From Acidobacteriota bacterium (GTDB taxonomy: Bacteria; Acidobacteriota; Terriglobia; Acidiferrales; UBA7541): a stretch of 61,345 bases of DNA. The stretch is taken from NCBI GenBank assembly GCA_003165465.1, contig PLUM01000028.1:1-61345 (forward strand). The letters run 5' to 3'. Numbering within the stretch: position 1 is the first letter of the stretch; every line of letters starts with the position of its first letter. Made by a program: the position numbers and the translations under genes. Below the pieces are notes generated by a model. The model saw only the letters and a program-made list of their open reading frames with translations. It had not been told where the DNA came from and made no database searches. Shown piece after piece: positions 32,765 to 40,208 of the stretch.

Positions 32765-34153
32765 TCAGCGAAGCGCTCCGACCTCTTCGGAATGCTTCGC
32801 CGGCTGTTGACGGAGCCGGGCCTCGTCGCTGGCTTCGCGGGTCATATCGCGATCGCCGAAGCTGACGCCAATTTTCTTGAGAAAGGCGTTGGGTGGTTCG
32901 CCACCGGCAAAGATCCACACGAAGTCGTTGGGGATCTCCTGCGTTGCGCCACCGGATTCGAGGGCCACGGAATTTTCCTTGAACTCGACGGGGTTCGAGT
33001 TGAAGATCACCCGCACCTTTCCCGTTCGCGTGCACTCCTCGATGCGCTGCGTGTTGCGCTGTTTGATGCGGGCAAAGGCTTCTTTTCGATATGAGAGCGT
33101 GACCGTGTTTCCCTTCTGGTGGGCCAATCCCATGGCCGCTTCGACGGCGCTGTCTCCGCCGCCCACCACGAGGATTTTCTTGTTGATATAGTGATCGGCT
33201 TCGATCAGGCGGTACATGACCTTGGGGAGATCTTCGCCTTTGACTCCCAATTTCTTCGGAGCTCCCGCCCGGCCCAGTCCCATGACGACAGAGCGCGCGC
33301 GGTATTGGCCCTTGGCGGACGTGACCGAGAAAATGCCATCCGGGCCCTTCTGAATATCCTCCACCTTCTCGCCCGTGTGCACCTGGAATGGGTTGCGCTG
33401 CAGAATTTCCTTCCAGAAAGCGAGAAGCTCTTCCTTGGTAAGCTCGGATTTTTTAAATTTCCCGTGGAGAGGAATTTCCACGGGCGTGGTCATTACCAGC
33501 TTCTGGCGCGGATACTTGGACACCGTGCCGCCCACTTCGTCCTGCTCGATGGTAAGACAGTTCAGCTTTCTTTCGAGGCCGCGGAGCGACGCGCTGATTC
33601 CCGCGGGACCCGCGCCAATGATGACCACATCATAGATGCCGGGTTCGGACTGGCCGGATCGCAAGGCGGTGATTCTGCCGGCGATGGCGTCCATGCATTC
33701 CCGTCCCTGGTTGATCGCATTTTTGATCAGAGCCAAACCGCCGAGTTCTCCAACGATGAATAGATTATCGATGCTGGTTTCGTATTCGGCGGAGAGCGCC
33801 GGCAAATCGGCGGACATGCTGGGGCTGGCCAGCACCATGGTAATCGCGCCGACCGGGCAGACCTCCGCGCATAGGGCATGGCCGATGCACTTGTAGCCAT
33901 TCACGATGGCCGCCTTGCCGCCGACCATGGCGAGCACGTCGCCTTCCGGACAGACCGCGGTGCACGTCGCGCAGCCAATGCAATAGTTGGAGTCAATGTG
34001 CGGATGCTGCGCTTTGGGGCCTTCCGAGAACACTTTCCCCTTCTTCGCAGCCTCCTGCGCCAGCGACTCTTTCTTCTTCATGTCTGCCAGATAGTGGCGC
34101 ACGAAGAGCAGCGTAATGCCTGCGGCGAAGACAAAGCTGAGTAGGGTTTCCAT
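32765..34153 (-). CDS. Membrane-anchored ferredoxin/thioredoxin-reductase-like flavoprotein
   Basis: 462 residues. An N-terminal membrane segment (LLSFVFAAGITLLFVRHYL, residues 4-22) tethers a cytoplasmic domain. Two cluster motifs follow: C58-I-G-C61-A-T-C64-T-A-V-C68-P, and C89-I-G-H92-A-L-C95-A-E-V-C99-P, where His stands in place of the second Cys. From about residue 175 there is a two-dinucleotide flavoprotein: FAD motif VIIGAGPAGISASL and NAD(P)H motif ILVVGGGDSAVEAAMGLA. The thioredoxin-reductase CxxC disulfide is not seen. Role inferred: take electrons from NAD(P)H or a ferredoxin and deliver them to the membrane cytochrome encoded upstream. It is the last gene of the seven-gene cytochrome operon, 28 bases after the lipoprotein. 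Confidence 0.83.
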   Translation of the reverse strand: METLLSFVFAAGITLLFVRHYLADMKKKESLAQEAAKKGKVFSEGPKAQHPHIDSNYCIGCATCTAVCPEGDVLAMVGGKAAIVNGYKCIGHALCAEVCPVGAITMVLASPSMSADLPALSAEYETSIDNLFIVGELGGLALIKNAINQGRECMDAIAGRITALRSGQSEPGIYDVVIIGAGPAGISASLRGLERKLNCLTIEQDEVGGTVSKYPRQKLVMTTPVEIPLHGKFKKSELTKEELLAFWKEILQRNPFQVHTGEKVEDIQKGPDGIFSVTSAKGQYRARSVVMGLGRAGAPKKLGVKGEDLPKVMYRLIEADHYINKKILVVGGGDSAVEAAMGLAHQKGNTVTLSYRKEAFARIKQRNTQRIEECTRTGKVRVIFNSNPVEFKENSVALESGGATQEIPNDFVWIFAGGEPPNAFLKKIGVSFGDRDMTREASDEARLRQQPAKHSEEVGALR

Positions 34154-34180
34154 ATTCGATTCAATTCCTCCGGAACGCGC

Positions 34181-34714
34181 TCATCGAGCGCCGGCCGCGG
34201 GAGCGCCATTCACCGGCGGATGGCCGGGAGGAAGCGCTTGCGCTCCGCCGGCATCGCCGGATTTCATGCTCCTCATCATGTCGGAAATCGAGCGGCCGAC
34301 ATTGTCGGTTGCTCCGGGCCCGGCCGGGTTTTGGGCTGAGTCGAGCGAGGGGTGCGAAAAATTGCTTCCCACCGGATCGGACTCCACAACAGCCCAGTTT
34401 CCGTCGCGCTTTTCGAGCGCATACGTTAACTGCATGGACCCAGGACCGTTCTTCACGCTGTAGGTGACCTGCGCCTGCGCGTGCTCCCCTTGTATCGTCA
34501 CTTTTTGCAGCGTCATATCGAAGGCTTGCAGATTCAGCGTGCCTTTGTGCGCCAGATGCGCTTGAATGGCCGCGCGAATGCCGGCGTCCGGATCGGCCGA
34601 TCCCGCATTTTTATTGCAACCGGCGAGAACCAACGAAACCGAAATGGTCAGCAACACCAGAGAAGCGAGCTTCATCATGACTTCCCGCCGCATACGCAAC
34701 ACCTCGATACTCAT
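34181..34714 (-). CDS. Small lipoprotein of the cytochrome operon
   Basis: 177 residues. A lipobox LVLAGC follows a hydrophobic segment (MKLASLVLLTISVS), so the mature protein is lipid-anchored. The ATG at 34714 overlaps the stop of the cytochrome b gene (ATGA), implying coupling; an internal ATG at 34678, preceded by GGGA, would give a more standard short signal peptide. The mature domain (LNLQAFDMTLQKVTIQGEHA, then QVTYSVKNGPGSMQLTYALE) resembles a small beta-sheet DUF4878/NTF2-like fold. A Pro/Gly/Ala-rich tail ends it. No cofactor motif is present. A structural or assembly role in the conduit is inferred from position only. Confidence 0.75.
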   Translation of the reverse strand: MSIEVLRMRREVMMKLASLVLLTISVSLVLAGCNKNAGSADPDAGIRAAIQAHLAHKGTLNLQAFDMTLQKVTIQGEHAQAQVTYSVKNGPGSMQLTYALEKRDGNWAVVESDPVGSNFSHPSLDSAQNPAGPGATDNVGRSISDMMRSMKSGDAGGAQALPPGHPPVNGAPAAGAR

Positions 34715-35652
34715 AAGTATCCCAGCAACATTGCTGTAACGATATGAATAAACGCCAGAAGTGCGAAAGCGTAACTAAACGGGCGGTGCACCACATGCCA
34801 TAAATGGAATACCTGCTGCGAACGGGAAAGAAACAGCATCTTCTTGGAAAGCGTGGATTGCCCGCGCACGATGTCGATCATGTGCTCGAGTTCGCGATTT
34901 CCCGATGGGAGCAAACCAAACAGCGTGCGCAGCGTGCCGCCGAATCCCAGCACTTGCCGGCGCAAGGACGCCACCTGAAATGGGCGTCTCAGGTCGAGCA
35001 GGAGCATGGTGAGGAACGCCGACATCACACCCATTTTGCTAGCGCGCTCCGGAGGAGGCAGGCGGAGCACGGCGCGCACGTCGGCCGGCGACACCAGCTT
35101 CTGGGACGAGAGCTGCGATTCCAGTTCAGCGCGGGCCGATTCGAGTTCCTTCCAGGAAATCTCGGCGGTGTTGATGCTTCGCGGAATCTGCGCATAGAAA
35201 TACCGGCCGATAACGCCGCTGAGGGCCACGGCCAGCATGATCCAGAACGCCATGCCGGCCATGCCGCGGAATTTGAACGCGGCGTGAAATGCAATGACCA
35301 CCGGAGCCGTCAGCCCCAGCACAACGTGGAAATCCAGCCAATGCCGGCTGATGCCTATTTGTCCGAGCCACTTCCAGCGCTTGCGGAAGTAGTAGAGATA
35401 AATCGTGAAAAAGAGCAGCGTGCCGAAAATCCCAAGCTGGATGCCAATCGTGCCGCTGGGCCGCAGCAGGAAATGCTTGGGCGACAGAGGGCGCTCGGCA
35501 AGGCTCAACCGGTAATAATCGAAACCGTTCAGAGTAAGCGCCGCCAGCAATCCGGCGGCCGCGAACCACATGAACCACACGCGCATGCGGTGGCCGCGCT
35601 CCCGGTTCGGAGCGGCCACTCCCGCAATACCCAGTGCTGCCGTCGTGCTCAT
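34711..35652 (-). CDS. Inner-membrane cytochrome b-like protein (multi-His, probable dihaem)
   Basis: 313 residues with about five transmembrane segments (around 26-43, 70-89, 105-125, 131-150 and 290-311). Candidate haem b ligands lie in pairs within or beside membrane helices: H109 and H123 (DFHVVLGLTAPVVIAFHAAF) and H286, H289 and H303 (LWHVVHRPFSYAFALLAFIH). A soluble loop of about 100 residues with AEISWKELESARAELESQL separates the two halves. GGAG precedes ATG 35652. The position between the extracytoplasmic cytochromes and the ferredoxin-flavoprotein suits a quinol or transmembrane electron step. It is not a standard NapC/CymA-type protein because it lacks CxxCH. Confidence 0.78.
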   Translation of the reverse strand: MSTTAALGIAGVAAPNRERGHRMRVWFMWFAAAGLLAALTLNGFDYYRLSLAERPLSPKHFLLRPSGTIGIQLGIFGTLLFFTIYLYYFRKRWKWLGQIGISRHWLDFHVVLGLTAPVVIAFHAAFKFRGMAGMAFWIMLAVALSGVIGRYFYAQIPRSINTAEISWKELESARAELESQLSSQKLVSPADVRAVLRLPPPERASKMGVMSAFLTMLLLDLRRPFQVASLRRQVLGFGGTLRTLFGLLPSGNRELEHMIDIVRGQSTLSKKMLFLSRSQQVFHLWHVVHRPFSYAFALLAFIHIVTAMLLGYL

Positions 35653-35728
35653 TGTGTTTCTCCTTTATGTGCGCCCGACGGCGAACTCCCGCGGTTCGAG
35701 TCGTGGGGCAGGTGTTGTTTAAGCGAAC

Positions 35729-36586
35729 TCATTGGTCTTGAGAAATCTCCTGATGCACGCTGACGTCAAACCGCTTGAACGCGGTGAAGCGATGCAGGTT
35801 GCGCCAATGCTGGAGCGGCGTTTCGAGATCGATGGTGGCCGACACGGGAACCCACACGCTCTCCTCTTTTTCGTTGAACCGATGGAGCGCAAACTGGACT
35901 TCACTGTGCATGCCGGCCAGTCCCACATCGCTCATGCTGGAGTCCACCGTTGCCTCGATCTTCACGATGGCGCCGGATTGGGGTTCGATCCAAAGCGTGC
36001 CGGCGAGAGGCAAGGGATAATTTCTTCCGCGCAGACGGAGAGACGCCGGTGAAGATGCTCCGGGAACCGGCTTGAAGCCGATTTTGACGTAGGATATTCC
36101 CTCGATCGTTTCGGCGCCGCTCGGTTCGAACTCATAGCTGGCCTCGTACATGGGATGCGCCACAAACAACAGGCTGGCAAAACCGGTGGTCACCAGCAAC
36201 GTTCGGGCCGGATCGCGAAAAGCGGGATTGCGAGGCGTCCGCGTCTCGCTAAACTTCCATTTACCGCTCCGATCGGATGTTTGAAATTGATAATCGTAGG
36301 CCGAATTCTCCCGGTAGATCGTTCTGCCGCTTCCGTTCAACACGAGTTGCGTGACCGACTCCTTGCAGATCAGGTCGGAAAACTGGTCGAAATATTCCTG
36401 AACGTGCTTCCGCGCACGCGCCAGGGCATCGAGCGAAGGGACGGCGGCAACGTTTTCCACCGGAGCTTGGGCAACGCACACTCCGCCCATCGCCGCAAAC
36501 GCGGCAACGAGTGCCACGGCCAGCCACCAAGCCGGGCGAAGGGCAGTTCGTGCGGATCTCCGGATTTGGAGGACGCTCGGGCTCAT
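35729..36586 (-). CDS. Secreted protein of the cytochrome operon, LolA-like beta-sheet
   Basis: 285 residues, start ATG 36586 overlapping the beta-barrel stop in an ATGA arrangement. The N-terminus has an exported-type hydrophobic segment (AWWLAVALVAAFAAMGGVCV, about 19-38). The mature part has alternating beta strands such as YDYQFQTSDRSGKWKFSETR, YEASYEFEPSGAETIEGISY and GTLWIEPQSGAIVKIEATV, reminiscent of LolA/outer-membrane-lipoprotein-sorting-like folds that bind hydrophobic ligands. There are no haem or metal motifs. Translational coupling to the barrel suggests a role in its biogenesis or as part of the complex. Confidence 0.75.
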   Translation of the reverse strand: MSPSVLQIRRSARTALRPAWWLAVALVAAFAAMGGVCVAQAPVENVAAVPSLDALARARKHVQEYFDQFSDLICKESVTQLVLNGSGRTIYRENSAYDYQFQTSDRSGKWKFSETRTPRNPAFRDPARTLLVTTGFASLLFVAHPMYEASYEFEPSGAETIEGISYVKIGFKPVPGASSPASLRLRGRNYPLPLAGTLWIEPQSGAIVKIEATVDSSMSDVGLAGMHSEVQFALHRFNEKEESVWVPVSATIDLETPLQHWRNLHRFTAFKRFDVSVHQEISQDQ

Positions 36587-38313
36587 TTGGGGCGGAAACC
36601 TCCAAACCTGTATCCGAACGTCAAATTCATCTGGCGGTAGCTCATCGTTGAGCCGGTGTTCCAACTGTAGAGCCCTTCGAAGAAATAGCGCGGGCCGATG
36701 GTCCAATCCACGGTTCCGGTCACGAATCTGGAGTTGGAGTTCGAGCTGAAACTCGAGTTGAGATGCTGCACTCCGCCCCGCAACTGAACGCGCAACCGTT
36801 CGGCAAGGTTTCTGGACAAGGAAACAAACTGGTAGGTTCCCTGTCCGAACGAGCTATTGAATTTCGTGTAGCGAAGATCCAATTGCAAACCCGTGTTGCG
36901 GATATCCCCCCAACTAATGCCGTACATCTGATTCCAGGACGATGCCGTATCGGTGCTGCTCTGGCTGCGGCCGATATCGGTGGACAGCGCAACGTGATAT
37001 GGAAATTCCAAGCGCACCCCGCCGCTCAATCCCTGAAATAGATATTGGTCGAGCAAACCGGTGCTGATCAGCGCCGGATCAAACGTGGGCAAATTGCGCA
37101 GATAATTGTGGTTGAGATTGAAGGCCAACAGCGCGATGGGCTGATATCGCACGCTGGTGAAACTCTGCGTGATTCCGGTGCTGTACGATGCGCCTCCGGC
37201 AGCGGTCCGGGCGGCATCGGCCTGAAGCGAATTGTAAACGGAAAACGTCCGGCCCAGCGAGACCGTGTTTTCCAGGAAAACAAATTCCCGCGCTACATGC
37301 CATTGAATGCTGGTCATGGCCAGCCCAAACGTGCTGGTGAGCCGCGCGTGCTGCAAATCCCCCTTTTCGTAGTTGAGAAACGTTCCGGCGATATGCTGGT
37401 TCGGGTTGTAACTCCAGGAAGTTGGGTCTGGAGTGGACCCGCCAAACACGCCCACGGTCAGCCGCTGCGTGAGCCTGTCACCGATATAGCCACCATCGAT
37501 CGTGCTCAAACTGGGAGCGTATGGCAAATACAGACGCCCCACGCCCATCGTGATGATGGAATCGGGATTCTGGTAAAAAAGTCCCAGGCGGTAGGTCCTG
37601 TTCATCAAGTCGGTCAGCGTAACGGGTGAGGTTGCGCTGGAAGCGCCGGTGCTTTGCATATTGAAATCGCCGCGGTAGTAGCCCGTGAAATTCCAGTGAG
37701 TTCCCCCAATGCGGTTCATGTCGGCGTCCAGCATGAATCCCAATTGCCTCGAACCGATCCCTCCGGGTTCCGAAAGAGTTCCCAAATCCCATCCGAAGCG
37801 GCCGCGCATCTGGTTATCAACGGGATCCGCAACTTTTGAGACGGTCGTCGCCCGGACTTCCTCATCCAGGGGATCCCCGTACGAAAACGTGACGACGACT
37901 GGATAGTTTTCCGATTCGGCCGCGTTACTCTTGTCTTCCCGAAAATGAATGCTTTTGTTATCCAGATAGGCGATATCGCCCACGGCCAGATCTTCACGCG
38001 ACTTTACGATTTCGGCCGCGGAGGACGAGTCCGCCACGGAAAATATGCGTACGTCGGCAATGGGTTCCTGGCCCTGAAACCTCACCGCCTCGGTCGTTCC
38101 ATCGTCCGGACCGGCGTGGACCAGATGGAGGAGCATCCCCTCTTCCAGTCCGGCGTTGCGCCCACTATCCAAGTAGACAGCCCCCTCGGAAATGTATTTG
38201 ATGTGAAAAATATTTTTTGCCGGTGCGGGCTGGGCCTGGGCAGTCTGCGCCGCGTGAGTTGTCGTGGACACAACCCCGAGCAACAATACGGGAATCAGCA
38301 GAAGCCGGCGCAA
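36583..38313 (-). CDS. Outer-membrane beta-barrel with N-terminal soluble domain (candidate cytochrome-conduit porin)
   Basis: 576 residues. TTG 38313 is the start: a stop codon lies three codons upstream in frame and GGGGGG precedes it. After a signal peptide (residues 1-22) there is a small domain with FHIKYISEGAVYLDSGRNAG and EEGMLLHLV, resembling the FlgT C-terminal/SH3-like module. From about residue 175 the sequence is a long run of amphipathic strands with aromatic belts (for example WNFTGYYRGDFNMQS, YRLGLFYQNPDSIITMGVG, MNLTFGYRFGG), predicting roughly 20-26 strands. The gene starts 17 bases after the 22-haem cytochrome. In porin-cytochrome complexes a barrel of this size sheathes a multihaem cytochrome; I propose that role here. 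No sequence resemblance to MtrB was evident by eye. Confidence 0.78.
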   Translation of the reverse strand: MRRLLLIPVLLLGVVSTTTHAAQTAQAQPAPAKNIFHIKYISEGAVYLDSGRNAGLEEGMLLHLVHAGPDDGTTEAVRFQGQEPIADVRIFSVADSSSAAEIVKSREDLAVGDIAYLDNKSIHFREDKSNAAESENYPVVVTFSYGDPLDEEVRATTVSKVADPVDNQMRGRFGWDLGTLSEPGGIGSRQLGFMLDADMNRIGGTHWNFTGYYRGDFNMQSTGASSATSPVTLTDLMNRTYRLGLFYQNPDSIITMGVGRLYLPYAPSLSTIDGGYIGDRLTQRLTVGVFGGSTPDPTSWSYNPNQHIAGTFLNYEKGDLQHARLTSTFGLAMTSIQWHVAREFVFLENTVSLGRTFSVYNSLQADAARTAAGGASYSTGITQSFTSVRYQPIALLAFNLNHNYLRNLPTFDPALISTGLLDQYLFQGLSGGVRLEFPYHVALSTDIGRSQSSTDTASSWNQMYGISWGDIRNTGLQLDLRYTKFNSSFGQGTYQFVSLSRNLAERLRVQLRGGVQHLNSSFSSNSNSRFVTGTVDWTIGPRYFFEGLYSWNTGSTMSYRQMNLTFGYRFGGFRPK

Positions 38314-38330
38314 TTGAATTCATCCCCCCA

Positions 38331-40061
38331 TCACTTTTTGTGGCAGTTGTAGCAGGTCGTCGGCCCATATACGTACCCGGAGACACCATCATGATTGGAA
38401 TTCGTGCTGGTCTGGGAATGGCATGTCGCTGTGCACGAAAACGTCGCATAGTTCGTCGAATCGATATGGCAGTTGGCGCACGTCGCGCTGTGGTGTGGAA
38501 TCGAAAAATAGGTGTGAGTAAAGACCGCGCCCAGCCACGAGGTCGTTGTATGGCATGTCGCGCAAGTGGTGGGAAAACCCGCCGAGATGTGATTCGGCAC
38601 CGTCCCGCCAAGCGTAGTGGTGCTTTGCCAGGCTGCGGTGTGGCAACTATAGCAATCCGTTGGCGGTGGTGTGGAACTGGTATGGCAAAGGTTGCAGGCC
38701 ACCGTGGTGTGAAATCCGGTTAGCGGAAACGCCGTTGCATTGTGGTTGAAAACCGCGCCCAGCCACGAGGTTGTCGTATGGCATGACGCGCATGTGGTCG
38801 GATATCCGCCCGCGATGTGATCCGGCACCCCCCCGCCAAGCGTTGTGGTGCTTTGCCAGGCGACGGTGTGGCAACTGTAACAATCCGTTGGCAACGTGGT
38901 GTAGTTGTTATTCACGTGGCACAACGCGCAGGCCACAGTTGTGTGCGCGCCGGTCAGCGGAAAGGTCGTATTGTTGTGATTGAAGGTTGAGGTCGTCCAA
39001 TTGGCCGTGGAGTGGCAGACCGAACAGTCGGTCGGGAATCCTCCTGTAACATGATTCGGCACCGTGCCGCCGAGCGTCGTGGTGCTCTGCCAGGCGGTGA
39101 GGTGGCAACCGTAGCAGGCTGTTGAGCTGAGTGTGTAGTTGTTGTTCACATGGCAGGCAATGCAGGGCGTTGGCACGGGGGAAACGTGCATTCCCGTCAA
39201 GGCAAAGCCTGTCGTGCTGTGGTCGAACGTCGCCGTGCTCCAACTCACCGTCGTGTGGCAGGTGGTACAGTTCGCTGCCGCAAACGGCGCACCGGCCGTC
39301 GAATGCACCGGATTATTCGTCTGCTGCCAGGTGGTCAGATGGCATTGGGAATTCCCGCAATCAGTCGGCGCGATCGTCAAGTTGTAGTTGTTATTGATGT
39401 GGCAGGAAGCGCAAGGCACGTTGGCATGGCCGTTGGTCAGCGAAAAACCCGTAAGGCTGTGATCGAACGTGGCGTTCAGCCAGGTGTCAAACGAGTGGCA
39501 GGTCTCGCATGTGGACGGAAATTTTGCCGCCACGTGATTGGGATTCGTGGTTGCCTGAAAATCCGCCAGGTGACAGGATGCGCATGCCGTCGAGAGTCCC
39601 ACGAATTGTCCGGCAGCGGCGTTCTTGTGACACTCATGGCATTCGACCACGGCGTGCGCTCCGAGAAGCGGAAATCGGTTGAGGTGCTGTTTGACGGATT
39701 GAACCGATGTCTGCCAACCTTGGACGGTGTGGCATTCCGCGCAATTGGCGCCAAACTGGCGGCGATGAATGTCCGCGTGGCAATCGGCGCAGTTTTTACC
39801 GACATCGGTGAAGACCGGCTTGAAGTGGCACGCCGAGCAATAGACCTTTTCGTGCTGGCCGTGAAGCGGGTATTTCGTGGTGTCGTGATTGAATTCGGGA
39901 ACGGCGCGTAACGGCTTCCAACCTGTGTTGGTGTGGCAATTCTCGCACGGGATGTTCAAAGAACCGTGTGGACTCCGCATCGGCTGCCGCTGTGCAGCGG
40001 CCGGGGGAACGAGGCCGGGCGTCAGCAGGAGAAGCGCCACATAAAAAATGACTTGGAGCAC
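38331..40061 (-). CDS. Multihaem cytochrome c with 20 CxxCH plus CX4CH and CX3CH sites
   Basis: A 576-residue secreted protein (signal peptide to about residue 23, ending PPAAAQ). I count 20 canonical haem c sites from CENCH to CYNCH, plus one CGNSQCH (four residues between Cys) and one CTATCH (three between), for up to 22 haems. It is built from repeats of about 50-60 residues with the frame F-x-H-x-x-T-x-F-x-L-T-G-x-H followed by a CxxCH, for example FNHNNTTFPLTGAHTTVAC. Repeats in the second half (AWQSTTTLGGTVPNH three times) are nearly identical, showing recent internal duplication. The Thr/Asn-rich linkers suggest a surface-exposed or extracellular protein. GTG 40061 follows GGAGG at a long spacing. 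Role inferred: long-distance electron transfer. Confidence 0.92.
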   Translation of the reverse strand: MLQVIFYVALLLLTPGLVPPAAAQRQPMRSPHGSLNIPCENCHTNTGWKPLRAVPEFNHDTTKYPLHGQHEKVYCSACHFKPVFTDVGKNCADCHADIHRRQFGANCAECHTVQGWQTSVQSVKQHLNRFPLLGAHAVVECHECHKNAAAGQFVGLSTACASCHLADFQATTNPNHVAAKFPSTCETCHSFDTWLNATFDHSLTGFSLTNGHANVPCASCHINNNYNLTIAPTDCGNSQCHLTTWQQTNNPVHSTAGAPFAAANCTTCHTTVSWSTATFDHSTTGFALTGMHVSPVPTPCIACHVNNNYTLSSTACYGCHLTAWQSTTTLGGTVPNHVTGGFPTDCSVCHSTANWTTSTFNHNNTTFPLTGAHTTVACALCHVNNNYTTLPTDCYSCHTVAWQSTTTLGGGVPDHIAGGYPTTCASCHTTTSWLGAVFNHNATAFPLTGFHTTVACNLCHTSSTPPPTDCYSCHTAAWQSTTTLGGTVPNHISAGFPTTCATCHTTTSWLGAVFTHTYFSIPHHSATCANCHIDSTNYATFSCTATCHSQTSTNSNHDGVSGYVYGPTTCYNCHKK

Positions 40062-40208
40062 GGTCGAAATGGCTTCCTCCCAGAACCGCTGTGGACGAAA
40101 TTCGAGGCTGGAAGAAAATCATAATTTCCCTCTCAAAGGCCTGTCACCTGTACTAAAGGGCAGAAAAGGGTCATGTCCTTTCCCCGCAACGGGATATATC
40201 GCCCCAGT

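Noticed and set aside
39150..39911. Long plus-strand frames opposite the multihaem cytochromes (also 41127-42479)
   Set aside because: Shadows produced by the repeated Cys-His codons on the minus strand; the CxxCH periodicity fixes the coding strand.
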